Notes under the pieces: generated by a model
What the model saw: the letters and a program-made list of their open reading frames with translations, nothing else
Told to the model about the DNA's origin: nothing
Database searches by the model: none
Translations under genes and position numbers: made by a program
Source: Galbula dea
Lineage: Eukaryota > Chordata > Aves > Piciformes > Galbulidae
Assembly (NCBI GenBank): GCA_013399015.1
Contig: VWZX01000860.1
Location: 10,438-74,437, forward strand
Direction of reading: 5' to 3'
Length of the DNA stretch: 64,000 bases
Part shown: positions 55,441-64,000 of the stretch, piece by piece
Layout: every line of letters begins with the position of its first letter
Position numbering within the stretch: the first letter of the stretch is position 1

Positions 55441-56234
55441 GATCTGCAGCACAGGTTTAGGAAACTCAGGTTGGTCACCACCACTGGAGCAGCTCCAGTT
55501 GTACCACAGCCAGCTCTGGTTGCTCCCCAAGTCCTAGCTAGCCCTTCAACCTTCAGGTGGTCCTCAGACCTCACCACCACCACCTCCTCAGAGCTTTAAG
55601 CAACTCATGCTCCCTTCCCACAGCCACTCAGACCTAACCTTCTCACTCTTCCTTCCTCTTCTCCTTGCAGAACCTCAAGATGTATTGACCTCCTTTGGCC
55701 TCTTCTCTCCCAGCCATTGTCTTCTCTCTTCTGACCATGGCACTTCTCTGGCTTGCACATTCCTGCTCTCTAGAGAAGCTTTCTCTCTTCACTCCCTGCA
55801 TGTAAAAACCAGCATTAAATCATTGCTGGGTTAATGAGAGGCTGTAATTAGTTTTTGCTTCCAGCTCTAGGAGCAAGCAGCATTTGCCAAACTAAGTGTT
55901 GGCAGATGTTCTTCAGAGGGCATCCCTGCCCTGCTTTATGTCCTTCCTATGGTCCACACAGCTTTGTTTTAACCATGAACTGCTTCCTAGAGCCTGAAGG
56001 GTTGTGTTTCTCCTCCACCTTTCCTGGTTTGATGGTTGCAAACCTAACCAAAGCTCAGCAGTTGATGTTTGCCTTATCATTCCTTGGAGAAACTTCTGCT
56101 GGAGAGCAAGGAGGGGACCTCACTCATGATGCCTGATGCTTGGGGGAGTGAAGGAGCAGGTTGTGAACCCACTGCTAGGTTAGTGGAGCAACTCTGGTGG
56201 TGATCCAGGACAGTTCTCTGCACCTCTTGCCTTC
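55441..56234. other. Sequence without recognised features
   Basis: CR1-free, putative MAPK4 intron 1. Short ORFs only, no family signature. Confidence 0.4.
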
Positions 56235-56345
56235 CTAGAATCATTGAGGTTGGAAAAGACCTCCAAGATCATGGAGTCCAACCATGCCAAGTCACCCCTA
56301 AAGCCTGACCCTCAGCACCACATCTCCACCTGGTTTTGAAGGGAT
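56235..56345 (-). mobile_element. CR1 tail fragment, type A
   Basis: Reverse tail: gaggttggaaaagacctcca. Confidence 0.8.
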
Positions 56346-56784
56346 AACTAATAAAACCCTGAAAGGTCACAGGTTTGGGAAGGCTGACCTTTAGAAAGCT
56401 ATTTACATCTCCTCTTGTCTTCCAGGAGTTGAGACCTGCTGAGGGATAACCTTGCAGCACAAGGAGCTCCTCCAGCAAGCTGGGAAAGGCAGATGGCCCT
56501 TGGCATCACCAAGGAAAGAGGTACCAGGAGAAGGTGTTGCAACTGCAAACATCAAAACCCAATCAAAGGAGTTTTGGGCTGGAAGACATCATGAGCTTCA
56601 TCTACTGGTGGGAAAATTGAGGTCTTCTCATCCCCAAAAAGGAGGGAAGAGAAGGGGGGTGAAGCTTTGCTGACTGCTGCCTGGATGGAGAACAAGCTGT
56701 CAAGACCTGCAGGCAAGGTGGGGTTAGGCCAACCTTGGGGCCATGGGGTTGCTTTGGCTTCTGCCCCATGGTGAGGCCATCAGG

Positions 56785-57260
56785 CTACCTCAGCACTGAG
56801 ACACCAGGGACAAGGGACTGGACCTCCAGCCCTGCTCTTGGCCATCATCTTGAGGCCATCAGAGAAGGAAAACAAGCAAGGGGCTGGACCTTCTGCCCTG
56901 CACTTGGGCATCATCTTGAGGCCATCAGAGAAGGAAAACAAGCAAGGGCCTTCACTTGGCCATCATCTTGAGGCCATCAGAGAAGGAAAACAAGCAAGGG
57001 GCTGGGCCTCCAGCCCTGCACTTGGGCATCCTCTTGAAGCCATCAGGGAAGGAAAACAAGCAAGGGCCTGCACTTGGGCATCATCTTGAGGCCATCAGAG
57101 AAGGAAAACAAGCAAGAGGCTGGACCTTCTGCCCTGCACTTGGGCATCATCTTGAGGCCATCAGAGAAGGAAAACAAGCAAGAGGCTGGACCTTCTGCCC
57201 TGCACTTGGGCATCATCTTGAGGCCATCAGAGAAGGAAAACAAGCCAGTGACTGGAAAAA
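56785..57260. repeat. 66/52-bp minisatellite upstream of MAPK4 start
   Basis: Seven units marked by TTGA[GA]GCCATCAG at 56850, 56916, 56968, 57034, 57086, 57152 and 57218, giving spacings of 66, 52, 66, 52, 66 and 66 bp. The core reads cagagaaggaaaacaagcaa. The 66-bp unit equals 22 codons and is open in more than one frame, hence ORFs repeating ILRPSEKENKQ. Confidence 0.95.
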
Positions 57261-57507
57261 TGGTCCCAGCTCTGATCTTCTAGCCTCCAGAAGAACCTTT
57301 CTTGTTTTGCTGGAGATCTTGGGGTTGGGTTTATTCCACCTTTCTTGAAGAGTCTCTTCTCCAGCAGTTGTCTCTGTGCCATCTCAAAGCCATGAACTCA
57401 ACACCAGGCTCCCTTTCAACTGGTTCTCCACCAACCCTTCCAAGTTGGAAGCCCTTGGATTCTTGAAGCTTTCCAAGTGAGGGAAAGAGGAGAAGAACCC
57501 CAAGAGG

Positions 57508-58053
57508 ATGGCGGAGAAATGCGATTGCATCGCGAGCATGTACGGCTACGACCTGGGCTGTCGCTTCCTTAACTTTCGCCCTTTGGGTTTTGGGGCCAAT
57601 GGCTTGGTCCTCTCAGCCCTAGACAGTAAGAGAGGTCAGAAGGTAGCAGTGAAGAAGATCACCATCAGTGATGCCCAAAGCCTGAAGCATGCTTTCCGTG
57701 AGATCAAAATCATTCGCCGCTTGGAGCATGAGAACATCGTGAAGGTCTATGAGGTGTTGGGCCCCAAAGGGACTAACCTTCATGAGGACTTCTTCAAGTT
57801 CAAGGTGGTCTACATTGTCCAAGAGTACATGGAAACAGACTTGGCTAGGTTGTTAGAACAAGGGAAGCTTGCTGAGGAACATGCCAAGCTCTTCATGTAC
57901 CAACTGCTGCGTGGTTTGAAGTACATCCATTCGGCCAACGTTCTCCACAGGGACCTCAAACCAGCCAACATCTTCATCAGCCCAGAGGATCTGGTGCTGA
58001 AGATTGGGGATTTTGGCTTGGCCAGAATTGTGGATCAACATTATTCACACAAG
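57508..58053 (+). CDS. MAPK4: MAPK4 first coding exon
   Basis: ATG at 57508 in good context (AGGATGG). Encodes the N-lobe through DFG and HYSHK; donor AAG|GTAGGT. The exon's 5' part is UTR; acceptor not certain, candidates end in TTCCAAG near 57443 and 57477. Confidence 0.95.
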
Positions 58054-61000
58054 GTAGGTGATGCCCAAGTGATGAGGTGGGTGTTGGCTTGATTGGCACA
58101 GGGAGGGGGAAGTGGTTAGGTCGTGATGGAGCTTCTCAGGCTGCTGCTGAGGTGGTCACTGGGGGTGGTTGGCCTCCTTGGGCTAAGCTACTTAGGCAAA
58201 GCTCATGGGTTGAGCTCTGCTAAGCTAGTCCCAAGGTTCTCCAGTGCTGCAGGGAGAGTTCCAGTGTAGCTCTGCTGTCTTTTGTTGCTTTATCTCCTAC
58301 AGAAATGGCTTTGTCCTCACTTCTGTGCCAAGTGGCTTCTTCAAAACCCAACTCTGTTTGAATTGGGAATGACCAGGGGCAGGAGATGTCCAGAATCCTC
58401 CAGGCCTCAAGCCTCAGTATCCCCTGTGATCCATTGGTCCATGCATGTCTTCTCACAGTCATACAGTTGTTTGGGTTGGAAGAGATCTCCAGGATCATCA
58501 AGTCCAACCAGCAATGAATGCCAGGTCACCACTAATCCATGGCCCTCAGCACCACATCTCCAGGGCTTTGCAAGCCCTCCAGGGATGGGGACTCCACCAC
58601 TGGCCTGGGCAGCCTGGGCCAGGCCTTGACAACCCTTTCAAGGAAGACATTGTTCCCAATATCCAACCTAAACCTTCCCTGGTCCAACTTGAGGCTGTTT
58701 CCTCTTGTTTCTTGGGAGAAGAGACCAACTCCCACCTGGCTCCAACCTCCTCTTCTCCAGCCTAACCAACCCCAGGTCCCTCAGCTGCTCCTCACAACAC
58801 TTGTGCTCTCTTCCCATCTTCCTTCCTTGCCCTTCTCTGCACACACTCCAGCACCTCAAGGTCCTTCTTGGAGTCATGTCCTTCTTGTGGCAGTTTAGCT
58901 TTTCCTCTTCTGCTGGTGTCACCAGCCACTTCTCCATCTGCCCAGGGATGGCTGGAACTCTCCCAAAAAGGCATTTTCTAACAGGGAATGAGTGAGCCAC
59001 AGGCTCACTAGGGAGGAAGGCAAGAGGAGAAGGGAAAAGCTGGCAGGAGGATGGGGCTTCATGGTAGGACAGATCTTTGCCAGGTGCTGTCACATGAACA
59101 CCTTTCTGATTCCACCCAGGGGTGGAGGAGGCTGGAGAATCAGCTTCCACCCTGCTGCCAACCAGCCCTGAGCAGAACAGGGATCCTTAAACCCCAAATT
59201 TTAGTGCTACCAAGAGACACTGCCCAAAAGCAGATAATCTTCTGCTCCCTGGGTGCTTAATGGCTGTAAAAGTCTTGGAGATCCAAAGCTCTGAGGGCAG
59301 TGCAGAGCTCCACCTCTAGCTTCTTCTCCACCTCTGCCCTAGGGAGGCCACAGCTGGAGCCCTGGGTCCAATTTTGGGCTCCCCAGGTGAAGAGAGACAA
59401 GGAACTGCTGGAGAGAGGCCAGCAGAGGCTGGGAAGGTGCTGAGGGGTCTGGATCATCTGTGGGAGGAGGAAAGGCTGAGAGCCCTGGGGCTGCTTAGCC
59501 TGGAGAAGAGCAGCCCCAGAGGGGAGCTGCTCAATGCTGAGCAAGAGCTGCAGGCTGGGGGCAAGAGGCTGGGGCCAGACTCTGCTGAGTGGTGGCCAGG
59601 GCCAGGCCAAGGGGCACTGGGCACCAACTGGGAGCCAGGAGGAGAAACTGGTTTGGTGTGAGGGTGTTGGAGCCCTGGCCCAGGCTGGGCAGAGAGGTTG
59701 TGGAGTCTCCTTGTGTGGAGAACTTCCAATCCCAGCTGGAGGTGATGGTGGTCAACCTTCTGTGGCTGCCCCTGGTTGGCCTAGCTGACCTCCAGAGGTC
59801 CCTTCCAACCCTCCCATGCTGAAATTCTGTGGTTAACTAGAGATGAAATCAGAAGTACATTGCAAAGTGGTCAACTTTAGAAGATCCAAGCCCTGTGCTT
59901 GCAGATCTTGAGCTGAGAAGGTGTCTCCACCTTCCCATCCTGCTAGGCTCTAGCTATGACCCACCCAAGTCCTTCCCTAATGTGCCTGACTTCCCAAATG
60001 TCTCAGGTGGTGGAATGGAGCTTTCTAGAATCCAAGCCCTTTACCAGTGACCTGAAATCACTTTTGCAGGTGAGATCTTCCCATCTAGGCCATGGAAACC
60101 ATCTGTCCTGAGCAGAAGAAGATGCTTCAATCCCACCATCCCAACCAGCAAAGAAGTTTTGGGGGGAGCAGCAATTGCTCTGCCACCTTCACCCCCTCCT
60201 ATCCCAAAGCTTCTCTGTTTCCACTTTGCTTTCCTTGCCAGGGATCCAGAAGTGTGCTGAGCAGGTTTCTCTGAGGCTGGGCCCATGGTGAGAAGCAGAA
60301 AAGCTCTCTTGGAAGGTCCCTGACATCTCTGCTTCTTGGCTTTCTTTTCAGGGTTACCTTTCTGAAGGCTTGGTGACAAAATGGTATCGGTCTCCTCATC
60401 TTCTCCTCTCACCCAACAACTACACCAAAGCCATTGACATGTGGGCAGCTGGTTGCATCCTGGCTGAGATGCTGACAGGAAGGATGCTGTTTGCTGGTAG
60501 GTTCCTTGCTCCTCTGGTTGATTTCTTCTTCTTTCTATCCCATTAGAAGGCTTTTTTTTTTTTAGGCTGGCAGAAGGAATTCTCTATGCCAGCTAACACC
60601 TGGGCTGCTCTGCTTGCTTGGGAGATGTCTCCAGAATAAGCTGGAGTGGCACAACCTCTGCTTGCTTGCTGCAAACTTCCTTGATCCAAGCAAGGGAGGG
60701 AGATGCAAACTTCCTGGAGGCAAGCAGGGGATGGAGGACAGCTCCTGGTTTGGTTTTCACTCAACCTTCTTGGACTTGCATGGAAAGGACACATGGGTGT
60801 GATGATACCCAAGGCTGGTTGGGGTCAACAGTGCTTCCAGCCTGAGCTTTGTTGGGCAGAGATGAGCTCATGCCAAAAGCAAAACCCCAAACAAAGAAGA
60901 ATTCAGCTGAACCAACAAAACCTTCTGCTGTTTCTGGCTTGCCACCAGAAAAAGAAAAGCTTTCTGTTAGGAGGAGGCTAAAAATAGATCACAGGGGGGA

Positions 61001-63476
61001 GGGAGGAGGACAGGAGACAAGGTGGTCCTGTGGTAGGAGGTTTGGACTTTGTGCTGTGGAGCCCAAAAGTGACCCCAGGATTCCAGGGGTGGCCTCCCCA
61101 GTGCCCAGCCCAGGAGGACAATCCCTGCCCTAGTCCTGCTGCTCCAAGCCAGGCTGCTGGTGGCCTCCTTGCCCACCTGGACACTCTGCTGCCTCATCTT
61201 CAGCTGCTCTCAACCAACCATCCCAGGTCCCACTGGGCAACTTCTGCTGCCTGATGTCATTCAGGACCAAAGCAGCCACTCTCTCTTTGCCTCCCTTCTC
61301 TCAGCCTGCAGCAATGCTTCTCCTTGGCTGCCTCTCCATCTCCCAGCAGTGGTTGGAATGACCAAGCTTGAACACATTTGGTTGAGCAGCTGCTCCCAGA
61401 GTTTGTGTAAATAAATGATTAGAAGCATTAATAATGGAGAAGGATCTTCTCTTCCCCAGTGCTTCAACTCAGCAGTGCAGAGCTCTGCAGCCAGGGTTTG
61501 CTTGCAGCTGCCCTCTTGCCTCTTCCTTGCTCCTGTTTGCAGCTTCCATACCTCTTTTGGGTAAGCCAGACATGAAGCAGTTGATAGCATTTCAGGGACA
61601 TCATTAAAATCACTTCCCTCTCCTTCTTCTTCACCTCAGTCTCTCCTCCCCCAACTCTCCAAGTCCAGGGAGTCCAGAAACTCCTCAGCCTTGTCTGCTC
61701 CTGTCACCTCCTCAGGACATATCCCCAAATCATGGACATCTGCATGTGCTGCTTGTCCCTTTGAGCTTGCTGGGAGTTGCTGGGCTTGAGTGAGATCTTG
61801 AGGCAGCTCTGCTGGTCACTCCTCCTTGCTGAGCTGTGCTTTGCACCATGGAAGGGTCTCCAAGCTCTTAAGGTGTTGCCTTTCCAGGCCAGAGCCCTAG
61901 GTAGACTAGAGACTAGAGCAGCAGAAGCCAACCCTAGGCCAGCTGGTCTTGGTCCTGCAGGAGTTGACCCCAAGGGTAGAAGCTAACAGCAAGCTATCTA
62001 CCCCCTAAATGTCCAAGCTGATCCCTGAAGCTCTCTCTTCATGGGCAAAACCAGCTCCAGGATGTCCTTCCTTTGGCCTCTGTGTCTGCCTCCACTATTG
62101 CTCAGAAAGAATAAGGTACCTGTGATGTCCCAGCTTGGATCTGCTGGTGTCTAAAGAGGAGGAGAAGAAACCCCAATGACTCCAAGCAACTCCAACTGGC
62201 AACCATTTAGATGACAGCATGGCTTCATCTTGCCTTAGGAGAAGGAGTTTTGCCCCTAGCCAGCTGCAGGAGGAGACTTTGGAAGAGTCCTGGGTCAGCA
62301 GCAACTCCTCCCTGTGGGAAAGAACAACCATATAGTTCCCAGAAGGTTGCAAAGCTCCAGGCATTGTCTTCTGCTGGCTAAATTGAGCTTAGAGCATGCT
62401 TAGCTTAAGTCAAGATCATTAAGTCTGGAGTCTTATCTCAGGAGGCTTCAGTGACCTGGTGGCTTTTGAGGTGCAGCTATCACTTTCTGCTTTCATTCTC
62501 CTGCAGCAGCAGAGAGAGATCCACCAGAGGCCTCTTCTCTGGGTGATGTGGTAGCTTTGGGTTTAGCAGAGCTCCAGGAGGGGCCCAAGAAATGAAGCTT
62601 CCAGGAGCATAGGATGTTTCCAACAGCTCCAAGCTGGTTTGCAAACAGGAGCAGCATCATGGAGTGGTTACAGCTCCCTCCAGTGACTCTTCCACCCTCT
62701 GCTGCCACCTTGCATCTGAAAGCATCATCAAGTCCAACCATCAAGCTAGCACCACCATGCCCTTAAAGGTCATTTAGAAGCCATCAGAGCTGATATTCAT
62801 CTCCTTCCATCACACAGGATGAAGCCCACCAGTGGATAATAAGTCCAAGGTCATCTAGTCCAACCCCCCTGCAGCCAGAGCAGGTTGCTCCCAGCCCCAA
62901 CCAACCTGACCTGGGATGGTTCCAGGGATGGGACATCTCCCACCTCTCTGGGCAACCTGGGCCAGGCTCTCCCCACTCTCAACCCAAAACATTTCTTCCT
63001 TCTCTCTAGTCTAAATCTACCCTCAATGGGTATCTGGAAGCATCTCACCTGTAGCTCTGCCTTGGACATCTATGTAGATAAGAGAATCCAAAGATGGGAT
63101 GGGGAGCAGAGAAATGTCCTGGGGACCTCATTTCACCTGGCTTCTAAGAAGGTGGTGAGGACATTGTCCTTGGAGCAAAGAATGGTGGCTAAGGCCAGGA
63201 AACATCAGGGCAGAGGTGGGTGGGAGGTGTATGGCACTAGGGTGACATGGTACCTGGTATTATCAGCCTCCCCTATCTCCATTTAACTTATGGCTCTGTT
63301 TTCTGCCTCTTTAGGATGTCATGAGTTGGAACAGATGCAGCTTATTCTGGAGACAATCCCTGTTATCCATGAAGAGGACAAAGAGGAGCTGCTCAAAGTG
63401 ATGCCCATGTTCATCAACAGCACATGGGAAGTGAGGAAGCCACTGAGGAAGCTGCTCCCTGAGGTGGACAGTGAAG
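57508..63476 (+). CDS. MAPK4: MAPK4 (ERK4), first three coding exons, 3' end missing
   Basis: Atypical MAP kinase that binds and activates MK5. Visible coding exons are 57508-58053 (182 codons), 60352-60496 and 63315-63476, with matching phases. Kinase features: glycine loop GFGANG at 27-32, VAVK lysine at 49, Glu65 in FREI, catalytic HRDLKPAN with Asp149, DFG at 168-170, and the ERK3/ERK4 signature activation loop L-S-E-G with Ser186 in place of Thr-X-Tyr, followed by WYRSP. Exon 3 covers HELEQMQLILETIPVI and STWEVRKPLRKLLPEV. SEG and LLLSPNNYTKAIDMW separate it from classic ERKs; ERK3 (MAPK6) is closely related, but the N-terminus MAEKCDCIASMYGYDLG and the SKA1 neighbour favour MAPK4. His198 replaces the usual Arg. 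The remaining kinase C-lobe and long tail lie to the right. Confidence 0.95.
58455..58880 (-). mobile_element. CR1 copy, type A
   Basis: Reverse tail gggttggaagagatctccag, then antisense RFRLDIGNNVFLERVVKAWP. First visible MAPK4 coding intron. Confidence 0.88.
59330..59835 (+). mobile_element. CR1 copy, type B
   Basis: Sense EERLRALGLLSLEKSSPRG and B tail to cttccaaccctcccatgctg. Confidence 0.89.
59836..60351. other. MAPK4 intron sequence without recognised features
   Basis: About 0.5 kb before the second coding exon, free of CR1. Confidence 0.45.
60352..60496 (+). CDS. MAPK4: MAPK4 second coding exon
   Basis: Acceptor TTTCTTTTCAG, donor GCTG|GTAGGT. Encodes GYLSEGLVTKWYRSP and MWAAGCILAEMLTGRMLFA, the activation loop and helix F. 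Confidence 0.95.
61055..61235 (-). mobile_element. CR1 fragment, type A body
   Basis: Antisense of GHWGGHPWNPGVTFGL. Confidence 0.82.
61240..62840. other. MAPK4 intron sequence without recognised features
   Basis: CR1-free 1.6 kb. Short ORFs on both strands without motif or splice support. An AATAAA-like atAAATAAATG at 61409 is probably chance. Confidence 0.45.
62845..63030 (-). mobile_element. CR1 tail, type C
   Basis: Reverse tail aaggtcatctagtccaaccc and gagcaggttgctcccagccc. Confidence 0.86.
63315..63476 (+). CDS. MAPK4: MAPK4 third coding exon
   Basis: Acceptor GCCTCTTTAG, donor GAAG|GTACCC. Encodes CHELEQMQLILETIPVIHEE and the following TWEVRKPLRKLLPEVDSE; ends in phase 1. Confidence 0.94.
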
Positions 63477-63869
63477 GTACCCTGGTACCCTTTGCTTTTT
63501 GGCAAGCTGCTTCTCCTATGTTTTTAGACTTCTTGCCCCAGGGTGTCCCAGGAATTGTCCTCAAAGGCCAAATGTGGTGACCAGGATTTAGATATCTGGA
63601 GGGGAGGGCATGATCCTACCTGTAGCTCATGTGTCACCACTGTTGTCCCCTCAGGCTCCTGCTCACTGTTCCATCAGGGCAGATGTGGGCTGCAGGAGAG
63701 CACACATGATCTAGAAGGTTTCTCTTTGAAAGAAGGGTCAAATAGTCTTCCAGGATTATTCCAAGACTCTTTCAAGGTGCATCTCTGCCTTTTCATGTGC
63801 CCTTTCTTGAGCTGGAAGGGCTGCAACCAACAGGAGTTTGAACCTGAACTTCTGCCTCCAGCAGCTTGC

Positions 63870-64000
63870 TAGGCTGGGAGAGGAGAGCTACAAGATGCTG
63901 AGGGGGCACTGGAGCATCTGTGGGAGGAGGAAAGGCTGAGAGCCCTGGGGCTGCTTAGCCTGGAGAAGAGCAGCCCCAGAGGGGAGCTGCTCAATGCTGA
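63870..64000 (+). mobile_element. CR1 fragment, type B, cut by window end
   Basis: Sense EERLRALGLLSLEKSSPRG reading runs to the right edge. Confidence 0.85.

Noticed and set aside
56735..57348. ORFs up to 130 codons encoding ILRPSEKENKQ repeats
   Set aside because: Coding frame arises from the 66-bp period; 52-bp units break it and both strands are open.
1..64000. CRISPR array, operon, phage or bacterial defence system
   Set aside because: Split genes, vertebrate families and LINE density show nuclear animal DNA; the tandem arrays lack the uniform repeat and unique-spacer pattern.

Overview
The window is vertebrate nuclear DNA, most likely from a bird. The genes are split into short exons with GT/AG introns, the promoters are CpG-rich, and about 60 fragments of CR1-type LINE retrotransposons lie between and inside the genes. 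A hand tally puts CR1 at roughly 30% of the window. Such a load is typical of woodpeckers and relatives (Piciformes) or hornbills and hoopoes, so I suggest one of these; this is inference from repeat content, not from a marker gene. No prokaryotic, plasmid or viral replication genes, CRISPR arrays, rRNAs or tRNAs were seen.

Layout, left to right. (1) 1-565 is a GC-rich minisatellite. (2) 1151-6922, minus strand: ten coding exons of IFT57 (intraflagellar transport 57), whose last exon(s) lie beyond the left edge; its CpG-rich promoter is at about 6923-7255. (3) 9294-24546, plus strand: a complete seven-exon tetraspanin (248 aa) of the TSPAN3/TSPAN36 type, best matched to TSPAN36, with polyadenylation signals at 25672 and 25712. 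(4) 26630-36533, plus strand: SKA1, a kinetochore-microtubule coupler, with a non-coding first exon, six coding exons (253 aa) and an AATAAA at 36528. Its promoter carries three E2F-type sites and a CHR-like element. (5) 36534-45300 is intergenic, mostly CR1 plus anonymous DNA. (6) 44490-45300 is a 43-bp minisatellite running into a CpG island at 45300-45960 that ends a putative first exon with a strong splice donor (45483/45484); another minisatellite follows (about 46000-46860). (7) 57508-63476, plus strand: the first three coding exons of MAPK4 (ERK4), including glycine loop, catalytic HRD and DFG motifs and the atypical S-E-G activation loop. The rest of the gene is beyond the right edge. 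A 66/52-bp minisatellite (56785-57260) sits just upstream of its start codon.

The genes do not form one pathway. IFT57 acts in cilium building, the tetraspanin in membranes, SKA1 in chromosome segregation and MAPK4 in signalling. SKA1 and MAPK4 are neighbours in human (18q21) as well, so that part is conserved synteny; IFT57 is on human chromosome 3, so its place here deserves checking.

I found no previously undescribed gene system. The most interesting structures are the four gene-proximal minisatellites, the inverted CR1 pairs flanking SKA1 exons, the SKA1 cell-cycle promoter, the IFT57 synteny and the unassigned CpG-island exon.
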